The notes under the pieces were generated by a model. It saw only the letters and a program-made list of their open reading frames with translations. It was not told the origin of the DNA and did no database searches. Below, piece after piece: positions 12,301 to 21,172 of a stretch of 64,000 bases of DNA. Source of the DNA: Symbiodinium natans (taxonomy: Eukaryota; Sar; Dinophyceae; Suessiales; Symbiodiniaceae); NCBI GenBank assembly GCA_905221605.1, contig CAJNDS010002803.1, forward strand, positions 205,001 through 269,000. Reading direction: 5' to 3'. Numbering within the stretch: the stretch's first letter is position 1; each line of letters begins with the position of its first letter. Both the position numbers and the translations under genes were made by a program.

Positions 12301-14100
12301 TGTGTTACAGCAAGCAAGCTGCCCTAAATCCTAAACCCGAAACCCTAAGTGGCAGTCCTGACTTGCTTAAATCTTCGCCTGAGCGTCACTTTCTTCTGGC
12401 AGTTTCTAGAGATGCTGGGCCCGGTCGTTGGACTTGGCAAATCGAATGCAGACGAGCTGTGGGCAGCTCAGATGCTTTGCCTTCAGGTGTGTGAATTGGG
12501 ATGTTCCCCCTTGTACTACTACTACGAGTCCTTAATCGGGATAAGAGCACCCGCCTAGTATAATCCCTATTAAGGACTCTTTGTATCAGGCGGGAACATC
12601 CCAATGTATGAATGCTCCGAGCCGCGATATGTTACCAGTCCGTCTTTCGGAGGACGTGCCTCTTCTTTGACATCGATTCCCACATGCATGCAGATTTCAG
12701 GGAGAAGGCCATGCTGTAAGCAGTGTCTTTCTTTTACAACTGGCACAATGCTAACTATTGCTAAAGCCCAAAGACATCGTCATGATAGAGTTCCCGTGCC
12801 TATTTGGCTCCGTCACCGCGGTTGCATGCTTCACAAGTCCACTCTGCAAAGGTAGTCGCCCCGCTGAGTCCCAAGAACCAGCGTTACGAGACTCGGTCAG
12901 AAAAGGTTTAGGGTTTGGGGTTTAGGGTTTAGGGTTCTGTGACTGAACTGTTATTGGCACGAGGAGAGCATGCCTGTCAACAAGCCTCGCAGCAAGCTCA
13001 GAGGAGTGCAATGCATGTTCACACGTTGTCACAGGGGGAGAAGACCACGAAGAGCTCCTAAACCCTAAACCCTAAACCCTTGCGTCGAGACCGCTGAGGA
13101 ATTGCGGTGGACTTCCCCGAGTTCTTGATCCTGATGCGTCCTGGCTGGTTTGGTCCGAACTTGGTTGAGTTCCTGCCTGAATGAAGGATTGTCAAGCAGG
13201 CTTGGAACTCTGTCTTGCTATCAGGCACATGCTGCTGCAAAAGAACACCTGCCGAGTCAAGGACGGCGGTTTGGTTTGGCTAAGTGGGCTCACGTTGCAA
13301 CAGCAAGACATGACAAGCACTGACAGGCGTTGCAATAGCTAAACCACCGTTCTCGGCATTGAAGTGCTTCCCCGACAGGAGCACAGCAAGTACATTGCCG
13401 AACTGGGGCACCGCCACTCCATTCCGCAGGTCCACGTTCGTCGACCATCGTACCGGTCGCAAGCTCGATCACCTTCAGTGATGGCCTAGAGCAACCACAA
13501 CAGTGCCCGCACAGCGACTGCATGCAATAGCTGTGGCAGCTGCAGACAACTACCTTCCCTAAACCCCAAACCCCAAACCCTAAACCCCAAACCTTGAGAC
13601 GACTTGCAGAACCCAGGCTGCATTGACGCCAGATGGCCGCTTTCTCTGACAAAGCGATGCACAGCGACCTAAGTAACACTGTATGATCAAGCCGGGTAAT
13701 TACCAGTACTGATGAAGTTCCCTGTGTGATGCTTTGCAGCCCTTTCGCTACTAGTTACTCCTTAGCATGCGATTTCCAACCCCTCCAGCCATATGCGAGC
13801 TTGCGTGCGTTCCGCAAGTGAGTGGCAACCTTAATGACCGCCATTTTCGCAGTCTCAAGAAGAGGCAGCAGAGATGAAGCAGGCCCGGGCAACCTCCCAG
13901 GCCTGAATGGCCCGAACACCGGACCTCCGGAATCCACGCGCGAGTCGGCTGCCGACTCCATCGGACTCCGCCAGACTGCGCAGCCTCCCAAAAAGACCGC
14001 TACAGGACAGTGGGCAGTTGCAAGGCGATGCTTTGGCTAGCACACCCTGTCGGCCAACATGGACCTGAGCACTACCTGAGAGGAAGCTGAGCGCAAGCTG
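9359..14100 (+). CDS. EF-hand calcium-binding protein, multi-exon (3' end unresolved)
   Basis: The start exon is 9359-9394 (MAEQSLRDSRCR, GC donor). Next come 9579-9622 (DSNFFGTYSSYSSEP, donor GTGAGT) and 9869-9940 (YTMEEVAVMREKFGSQSAQ), which is interrupted by an inverted-repeat element and may resume at 10062. EF-hand 1 is at about 10244-10300 (YDADGSGDIDNHELGKLF) with a good loop. 10373-10447 (MAKRAEVARILAEADR) is followed by 10526-10572 (VDPDKTGSLDFPDFL), EF-hand 2 with Asp at loop position 12. 10780-10832 gives RLMRQVDDMQDRLRMAK. Later pieces: 11544-11580 (VEDFRRIFLGEER); about 12021-12065 (degenerate loop, EDGSMRGILRLDEAW); 12403-12486 (EMLGPVVGLGKSNADELW); about 13099-13140 (GIAVDFPEFLILM, half an EF-hand); 13376-13420; 13851-13900 (SQEEAAEMKQARATSQA). 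The layout resembles calmodulin- or centrin-like repeats with charged helices. Function beyond calcium binding is not inferred. The 3' end may be near 14.1 kb or as far as 20604. Confidence 0.72.
9432..9530. mobile_element. Possible short inverted-repeat element (family E)
   Basis: It runs from CTATAGCCCCCTTTTAGGATT to TTATTGAGGTTCTAAGG. It resembles 25110-25312 and the right part of 23460-23535, which share ATTAAGGTTCTGAGGGGAG-like ends. It is in intron 1 of the EF-hand gene. The family assignment is weak. Confidence 0.4.
9941..10051 (+). mobile_element. Family A element with a 10-bp target duplication, carrying a TTTAGGG insert
   Basis: It is flanked by ATCGGATGCT at 9931-9940 and 10052-10061. 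The right end TTTCGGAAACCCCC and the core AGTAGGATCCCCTTATGGTAA match the family. About 30 bp of the usual left half are replaced by two to three TTTAGGG units. It interrupts the EF-hand gene: reading across the element with one flank copy removed gives QLDRMLECPNQGDQPSDF without a stop. Confidence 0.8.
10147..10197 (-). repeat. CCCTAAA array (about 7 units)
   Basis: Lies between the interrupted exon and the first EF-hand exon (from about 10244) of the EF-hand gene. Confidence 0.95.
10905..11027. mobile_element. Family F element
   Basis: The left end includes GTTGCTTAACTTAAGAACCCC and the right end GGGGGTCTTAAGCAATAGTAG. The interior ATTCTTCCTTACAAGGG matches other copies. The left end follows directly on a possible coding frame (LLKIGASPLEKKAVI). 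Confidence 0.75.
11940..12014 (-). repeat. CCCTAAA array (about 11 units)
   Basis: A mostly clean array with single-base variants, just upstream of the exon-like piece at about 12021. Confidence 0.95.
12496..12604. mobile_element. Family B element (TTGGGATGTTCCCCCTT inverted repeats)
   Basis: The left end TTGGGATGTTCCCCCTTGTA and the right end GCGGGAACATCCCAA are inverted repeats. The flanks TGTGTGAA (12488-12495) and TGTATGAA (12605-12612) match at 7 of 8 bases. The left flank doubles as a splice donor: the exon ends CTTCAG at 12486, then GTGTGTGA. Confidence 0.8.
13557..13592 (-). repeat. CCCTAAA/CCCCAAA array
   Basis: About five units, alternating CCCTAAA and CCCCAAA, in the 3' half of the EF-hand gene region. 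Confidence 0.9.
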
Positions 14101-14364
14101 AGCCCAAATTGTACTGTTTTCAAGGGGCTGTGCCCAAGGGTGGGAGGCGCTGGCTGCCAGGATGCTACGCACGAAGCCGAACCAAAGACCCATCAAGGAG
14201 CCTCTGGGGCGAGCGTATTGCGAGCGTCGTGAGCATCAGAGGACCCACGCATGGGGGGGGCAACAGCAGCTGAAGCCCCATGGGACCTGTTCGTCACCCA
14301 AGATGCAGCATCGTCAACCATCGTCAACACAGAAGAGGACATGTACCCTCGGCGCCGGTGCCCG

Positions 14365-14397
<33 letters not shown>
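14365..14397 (+). repeat. Poly-C run of 33
   Basis: Uninterrupted C run. The true length may differ from the assembled length. Confidence 0.9.
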
Positions 14398-14398
<1 letters not shown>

Positions 14399-15428
14399 AG
14401 CAAACGGGCAAACGGAAGACAGCTGATTTAAGGTCATAGGTACTGTGATGATGAGGACTGTCTAGTTGACGCTATCGCGTTGCTCCCATCAAGCGGCCCG
14501 ACTGCTCAGATGTTTTTCGCCGCCGATGCTTCGGGGGTCTTTAGACAGCGCCCAAAGTCGGCATTTGATGCTTGATGAAGTCTTGGAGGTCGTTGAGGGT
14601 CAGGTGCGAACCAAACCGCATCATCCGCAATGTGTAGCGACCCCGGGCTTCAAAGGCAGGATTGGAACATGGCAGGCTGTGAGCGGTAGTGGAGTTCGGC
14701 TCAAAGCGCCGAGTTGGCCCTTGTTTTCCTCATCGCAATTGCTGCAAGAACGCAGCCAAGGCCAGATTTGTTCTATCTCACCCGAAACCCGAAACCCTAA
14801 ACCCTAATCTCAGACAGCCCGGTTTGGGCTTTGGGCACATCGGGGAGAAGGTCGCCTGGCAGGGAGCCTCCCAACGAGGGACACTTGTCCACACCACATT
14901 TTATCGGCACCCCGTTGAGAGTTCACGGCTATTGGGCAGCAACGACTTGTAGTGCAAGTTGTTCCAGGCTTGTGTTTCTGCTTAGAGGTTTAGAATCAGC
15001 TTCTGTTCAGGCCCCATGGAGTGCTTGGCTGGCATCACATCGTGGCAAATGCCATTACCCAGGCTGTGAAGCTTCCGGTGGATTGATTCCGGTATACTTG
15101 AAATCACCATTTAGTTGAGATCGTCTTTGGCGCAATTCTACTTGAGATCATCAAGACATGCGTTCCTTGAAACGCGGTGGCAGGTTGTCAGAGCTATGCT
15201 GCGCTGCTATCCAGCTGGTGTGCTCTGACTGCCGGCAGGGGGGGGGGGGGGGGGGGTTGAGTAGGGTAGTCTGCGCCTGTCCTACCTGCAACAATCAAGT
15301 CTTGCAGCGATCCATCATGCCTCCAGGCGACCTTGCCACCTTTCATGATCCTGCCAACGATGCTTCTAGCAGTTTGCCTGGAATCATCCCAGCAACAGCC
15401 TGCCTAGGTAACAGCTTCCTCTAATTTT

Positions 15429-15508
15429 GACCCGAAACAGTAGGATGGACTTATAATCAGGACCCCAATCAGGTACCCCTAATTTCGGAAACCCCCAACA
15501 TGTTGGGT
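15429..15508 (+). mobile_element. Family A element, 5'-truncated
   Basis: Only the right two thirds remain, from CAGTAGGATGGACTTATAAT to AATTTCGGAAACCCCC. It is the only family A copy in an otherwise element-poor stretch. Confidence 0.7.
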
Positions 15509-16608
15509 TCCCTTGTCTCGTGCCTTTCTTCTCGTTCAACGACCTCGCCAGCTTTGATGCATCCTAAGGTCAGGCGACCCAGCCTGGGCCCGGGCATATT
15601 CTCATGTGCAGCGATTGCTGAGGCTCTTCCTTGTCACCCACCGATAAGATTCGCAGAGCATCTCACCGAACATTGATGCAGATTCGATCTTAGGGGAATG
15701 TCAGGCTTCACGATAGAAGGGAAAGATTGGACGCCTTCCGCGCGAGCGTGTCGGCCACACCTCCTAAGCAGTCGTCCCTTCATACTTCATGTCAGGTGGC
15801 AGCCAAAGCAGCAAACTCATAGATCAGAGTTCCCCGTCCTGACCACATGTCATTATCCCATGTTATCCCCTTACTGGCCCATGTGATCTCTGTTAGTCTG
15901 CTATGCTTCCCATTCTTTCAAACATCGTGTTCTTAGGAGCTCTACCGGCTTTCCCGCACGTCCACACAAGGCCTGGCAGACTATTCGTGGTAAGGATTGG
16001 AGGTAGAGGGTGGTGCAGTTGCCGGGTTCTCGGAGTCCGGAGTGTTGTTCACCTAACGTCCGAAATTGGGTTCAGCTGGGAGCTCGAAGTCGGAATGAGC
16101 CCAGGGACTTGCTTCAGAAAGGAATGGTGCGACGTGGTAGTAGGTGTGCTGTCTCAAGTTACAAGTCCAGTCTAAGCCGCAGCAGCCGGCTTCGAGCGAT
16201 GATGCGAGAATATCAAGCTGCAATCCGATTTCAGGTAGCGGAGCGGCGGCAGACGCGCTGTCTGCGCCGCCACCATCGCAGAACAGCCCCGAAGCTGGTG
16301 TGCAGGTGCGACGCAGATTCTTGGCCCCAAGCGTGTGACTTGTGTTTGTTTCATCTCTGGGTGAGAGGTCACGGTCGCCGTTTACGACCTGACATACTGC
16401 CGCATTGTCAATCATGTGCTGGGGCCCTAGCACACGTGCGTGAAGCAGACTAGCACGAAATGCTCACGCATGCCTTGCCATGACATGTGTGAGGTTGTGC
16501 TTGTGTGGCAGCGGCTTTTATCATGTGGGAGTCGAGGCGTCGGGCTCAGAATGTTCTTTTTTTTGATGCGCCGCAGCTAGCCATGCTCCTGCAGATCTTC
16601 AACATGGA

Positions 16609-17286
16609 GTGGAGTTTCGGTCAAGTACCCGATCCCGGAAATGGGAGCGGCGTGTACTGGATACCGTCTTCCTGGCGAGGTTTCTGTCAATCTACGTACT
16701 CTCTATGTCCTGGTCCAAATTCTTCGACGGTCCATGTTGCCAACATTGTCAGGCCAGCGGCAAAAAGGCAAATGTATCCTCCTCGAAAGCTTGTGCGCTT
16801 CCACACAGCTATGAGCGTCGAGGAGGTGCCAACGCCTTCATCATTTTCATGGGCCCGGAGGGATTAAGGTTGCCATGTGACGCAAATTCTGCGTCGTTTG
16901 CTGCAGGTGACCGCGATTGTGTCCGAGCTACACGGCGAATGGCCGGCGCATGCAGATGTTCCGCATCACAACTTCGCATCGAGACCTTGAGTGCCATCGG
17001 CAGGCATGCACGCGACTACCATCTCTTGCAGTCAGGGACTCAGCGCACGTCGGTTCTTCCATCGCATGTTCTCCTTGCTGAAGCAAGGAACAACTGTGGG
17101 CATTTTGCCATGGAACTTTGCAGACGCCTCGAAGCCGTGACCTCAGCGTTCAACGCGAAGTACAAATCAGTCGAGACAAGCTCTGTGCAATCCCATCATG
17201 CTGCCAAGTACGCTCTGTACACGACTCCCCATCATGGCCCCAAACAGTCTTCGACCTCTTCCGAACAATCCCTGCAAATGCGTTAG
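16609..17286 (+). CDS. Open frame of 225 codons, unrecognised
   Basis: A continuous frame from ATG to TAG with no repeats inside. It is longer than most chance frames here. Amino-acid use is odd (rich in Cys, His, Arg and Ser) in the first two thirds and more protein-like near RNNCGHFAMELCRRLEAV. It could contain one or two real exons rather than one gene, or be chance. No domain recognised. Confidence 0.25.
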   Translation: MEFRSSTRSRKWERRVLDTVFLARFLSIYVLSMSWSKFFDGPCCQHCQASGKKANVSSSKACALPHSYERRGGANAFIIFMGPEGLRLPCDANSASFAAGDRDCVRATRRMAGACRCSASQLRIETLSAIGRHARDYHLLQSGTQRTSVLPSHVLLAEARNNCGHFAMELCRRLEAVTSAFNAKYKSVETSSVQSHHAAKYALYTTPHHGPKQSSTSSEQSLQMR

Positions 17287-18173
17287 TTCATTTTACGGAC
17301 TTATTGAACCCTTGCTGCCCTTGCTGTTATCTTTTGGGTGTCGGCGTGGTCGTATGAAATTGACAAGCGCTGGGTCGCATCGCACAGGTTGGCCCGTTTC
17401 CGACATGGGCCAGGGACTAAGAGATGCCATTTTTTGCACGTTGCCGCGCGCGTTGTTCATTCTACTGGCCTCCTGGTGACGTGCTCTGGGGCATGGACAT
17501 GCGGTTCATTTGCCGCCCCGATTCTTGTGTTTGCTGCAAGTTTCTCCGCCTACCAAGGCCACGTGCGCGGCAGAAAGACTGTCAACACTCTTCACGAAGG
17601 TGGGCGCTTGACGGGCCTAAGCCACAAGGATCCAAAAACGTTTGCAGGGTGCAACACGGACTTTGTGGTGCTTTACTGTAACTTTAGATCTTTAGCCTTT
17701 TTGGGTTTCTTGGGTTTCTGAATACTGCAGCGAAAATTTTGATTTACAGCTACCCTTCTGAGTGCAGCCCAGAGGATGTTCAGGATCAACGAGCGAAGGC
17801 TAGAAGGCAAAGGAAAACAAGAAAAGGAAGAAAGAAAGGGAGATGAGCCCGCAAGCAAGCATTTCAGAACATCATGCCGTCCACAGAGGAAGTGCTGCAA
17901 ATACCCCATGAACCCTTCCCTTTCCGGGCAAGCTCGCTCTTAAGAGCATCAGCAAAAACCTTCTGCGTGCTACGCACATGACGCCGTCGAGAGGAAGTGC
18001 GGCACATGCCTTTATGACTCCCAAGTACTTCATTGAAAAAGTTGTTGTGGATGGGAAAAAGATGTCTTGATCTTTGGGCCTCAAAGGTAGGAAAGCTTTT
18101 TGCTACTTACACGCGTTTTTCATACCTCACCCCAAAGCGACGGGGAGAGTCTCATCGGCTGTCATCCATGCAA

Positions 18174-18212
18174 CCCTAAACCCTAAACCCTAAACCCTAA
18201 ACCCTAAACCCA
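18174..18212 (-). repeat. CCCTAAA array (about 6 units)
   Basis: First array after the array-free stretch 14807-18172. Confidence 0.95.
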
Positions 18213-18327
18213 AGTCCCTTGCGGTTGTCTGGACCAGGTCCCGGTGAGCAACGACGATGAAGGCGCGCGCGGACGTTGCGATTGCATCTTTGAGCGTCCA
18301 GCATGGTGCGGCCCGAGCACGTAGGGA

Positions 18328-18400
18328 CCCTAAACCCTAAACCCTATACCCTATACCCTGAACCCTGAACCCTGAACCCTAAACCCTAAACCCTAAACCC
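18328..18400 (-). repeat. CCCTAAA array with CCCTATA and CCCTGAA variant blocks
   Basis: Two CCCTATA units and three CCCTGAA units lie next to each other inside a CCCTAAA array, pointing to local duplication of variant units. Confidence 0.93.
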
Positions 18401-19373
18401 ACAGGAAATTCAGGACATGGACGGCTTGGGACACAACAGGGATAGGGTGGCCGGGGCGCGTAAAAACCAAGATGCGCAACATTCTGGCAGAAGGTATTCG
18501 CAGATCGGCGGCTGACATTATGCTCGTTTGGCCAGCAAGCTGGGTGTTGGGATAGTTTGTGCAGCGACAGTGGGGCAACTGTGACTGCGTTGGCTCGAAA
18601 AACAGCTACTAGTACCTACCCAATGCGCAAGCGAAAAATGATTTCCAAGACGCGTAACAGCATCGAACTCACTACGCCCCAGTCTTAGGACCTTAGGAGG
18701 CCCGCAACCCAACAGAACAATGGTAGTTGACTCCAGAAGCCCGCCCCCCCCCCCCCACCCCCTCCCCCCCAAAATCCACATAAATAAGACACTTTTCGGA
18801 AGGGGACCCCTGAGCTCACACCCAAGTAGATGTTGGCTAACACAATGGTTTCTACTGCGACGTACACCCGCGCGAAACACAAATCCCGTCAAAAACTTTG
18901 CGCCAGTCCTGGAATTCCAGCTACGTCCGCGGCATTTCGAGATCGCGGATTGAAAAAAGAGCAGCGTGACACGTGACAGGCTGGGTGTGCCGCCTCCAGG
19001 CTTGCCCAATCAAGCTCCCAAAGCCTACAGCATCAAGCCAATGTACTTGCGGCACGTTCGGAAATTCGACCCCACCAAGTCTTCGCCAGCGCCGCTGCGC
19101 CACCATATACCTCAGTTTGTTTGCATGAGTGTTGCATGTATTTGCTCCGCTCTGCGTCCCGCAGCCGCATTGATCACAGCATGACGCCGGTGCGCTTCGC
19201 AGGGCCAGTTTGTGGTGCCTGCGGCCCAAAGGGACTCAAGAGGGCTTTCTCGTTAATTAACTCTCAGCCCGCCTTTAGCATCTTTGCACAATCTGCGTGC
19301 TGCCCTCTGCCAGCTTGTGTGTGCATGCAGAAGGTGCTGTGCAAGGTGCCAGATGCGTAGGGAAGATTTAGCT

Positions 19374-19385
19374 AAACCCTAAACC

Positions 19386-19417
<32 letters not shown>

Positions 19418-19471
19418 ACCCTAAACCCTAAACCCTAAACCCTAAACCCTAAACCCTAAACCCTAAACCCA
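19374..19471 (-). repeat. CCCTAAA array with a CCCTCAA block
   Basis: About 14 units, with five consecutive CCCTCAA units clustered near the 5' side. Confidence 0.95.
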
Positions 19472-20113
19472 TTTCAAAGGTGGTCTAGCAGTACAAAAGC
19501 TCAAGTTGGCCAGACTTGCCCTAGGCGTACGCCCCCGCAGACTCTCGAAGCAACGGCGGCTGCTGAGTTCGCGATGATGCATTGAGGCCGAGCGGGACCA
19601 ACTAAAGGAGGGATCTTCGTAGGGGACCTCAGGGGTTTAGGATCTACTTAGGTCTGTAGGGACTATATACGGTATACATAAGGGTTATATCCTCCTTATA
19701 CCCTTAAGCAATGGTGGGGAAAAGCAGTCCTCCGCGGCTTTCTTGGAGGCCAAAGCTCGGCAACTCATGGGTCAAGCTTCTCAGAAGCAGTGCACGCCTT
19801 AAAACGGGCCTGGGTTTAGGGTTTAGGGTTCAGGGTTTAGGGTTTGTGTCATCTCATCCGCCGTCCCTTTTGTCCACCTCCCTGCGCTCCGGCTCTCCCT
19901 TTCCCACTCGCTCTTAGTGCTGCAATGATGAGGTTTGGATGGGGTGCTATTGCCCAGTGCGGATGCGTTCACAGCGGGCAGGAGGCAGCAGTTGGATTGC
20001 CTGTCAGCACAGGCTTCTTACAGCAATGCTTCAGCAAAGAATGCACTGAGCAGCCACGTCGCCACCTGGTAGGTAGGAGAAGTCCATGTGTAGGGATGGG
20101 GAGGGAAGACTTA

Positions 20114-20217
20114 CTGGTGCTTAAGGGAAAGTGGAAGAGTGAAACCCTGTAGTAGTCCCCATATAATCCCTTTATATTAGTCCCCATATTCACTCTTCCA
20201 CTCCCTTAAGCACCAGG
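20114..20217. mobile_element. Short element with about 28-bp inverted ends
   Basis: The left arm CTGGTGCTTAAGGG..GTGGAAGAGTGA is inverted at the right as TCACTCTTCCAC..CCCTTAAGCACCAGG. The total is about 104 bp with a short AT-rich centre. No second copy was seen in this window. Confidence 0.75.
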
Positions 20218-20227
20218 AAGAAGAAGG

Positions 20228-20604
20228 CCACGGGCCAGATTCTGCCAGACTGTGCCGGAGGCTTCCTTCCTGGAAGCAGACGGGCTTAGCGACGGCTTGA
20301 GGCACCTGCACAGAAGCAAGCAAGTGAAGCGAGGGGCGATTGAGACACTATGCCCGCCATGCCACTCCCAAACCCTAAACCCTAAACCCTAAACCCTAAA
20401 CCCTAAACCCTAAACCCTAAACCCTAAACCCATCCTAAACCCTAATTAAACTGTTGCAAAAACCCTAAACCCTAAACCCTCAGCTCTGACAGGATTCAGG
20501 AAGCTGTCGAGTTGGAAGCTGGCTCTGACTTCGGAAGTGGGCCCCGCTCTGAGCAAAAGGCAGACGTTTCGCCATGCTTCATTCGGAACCTCTCTTGGTC
20601 GTAG
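20228..20604 (+). CDS. Two 3'-terminal exons of an unrecognised gene
   Basis: About 20236-20345 reads FCQTVPEASFLEADGLSDG followed by LRHLHRSKQVKRGAIET. The second exon begins after CCCTCAG at 20482, reads DRIQEAVELEAGSDFGSG, and continues to SPCFIRNLSWS with TAG at 20602-20604. The acceptor of the second exon is the last, altered unit of a CCCTAAA array. The next gene starts about 570 bp downstream, which supports this as a real gene end. These could be the last exons of the EF-hand gene or of a separate gene starting after 14 kb. Confidence 0.5.
20371..20446 (-). repeat. CCCTAAA array (about 10 units)
   Basis: Lies in the intron between the two 3' exons; a second short array at 20461-20482 ends CCCTCAG and supplies the acceptor of the terminal exon. 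Confidence 0.95.
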
Positions 20605-21172
20605 TATCTTTGGGGTGTGTGTGAGAGAGCGAGAGAGAGAGCGAGAGCAGCGTCGTCGCGCTGCGACGAAGCAGGCGCATGTAGGCCCAAGATACTGCCG
20701 CGATTTGGATCTGCACCACTCCAAACCTGAACAGATGAGATTTTCTCTGGGAAAGCCCATGAAAGCCCCAAACGCCCCTGACAATCTCAGAACTACTCAC
20801 TCCACAACGCACCGAGGCGCCGTGTCGTCGGCACTTGGGCACTTGCCCGACGTAGGGCGTGGCTCCCAGTGATGCACCCGTTTCGGGATAGAGGGACGCA
20901 AGCCTTGGCCCCTTTGTTGCCGGAAATTGCTCGCAGGTCTTCTCTGCGCACTTGAAGACGAACTTCACCAACCATTATAACATCCTCCGTCAGGCCTGGG
21001 AACTCAGAGTCCATTGTTCAAAACTCTTCGGCTCCCTTCGGTCAAGCTGCAGAGCGTAGGGTTTAGGGTTTAGGTTTTAGGGTTTAGGGCTTAGGGCTTA
21101 GGGCCTAGGGCCTAGGGCTTAGGGCTTAGGGCTTAGGGCTTAGGGTGTAAAGATGTGTGAAGATGTGTAAAG
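20605..21172. other. Intergenic spacer with GA microsatellite and variant TTTAGGG array
   Basis: It holds a (GA)n-rich stretch at 20621-20650 and a TTTAGGG array at 21057-21145, of which most units are TTAGGGC or CTAGGGC variants. No coding frame was recognised. Confidence 0.5.

Larger units (their letters stand above)
14101..20227. other. Poorly resolved region with scattered exon-like pieces
   Basis: No family could be assigned. Exon-like pieces: about 16178-16234 (SRLRAMMREYQAAIRFQ, between CAG and donor GTAGCG); a 225-codon open frame at 16609-17286, whose last third (ARNNCGHFAMELCRRLEAV) looks most protein-like; 17928-18070 (AFMTPKYFIEKVVVDGKKM); about 19002-19095 (AYSIKPMYLRHVRKFDP). 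From 14807 to 18172 there are no TTTAGGG arrays, an unusually long gap for this window. Part may be the EF-hand gene's 3' half or an additional gene. Confidence 0.35.
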
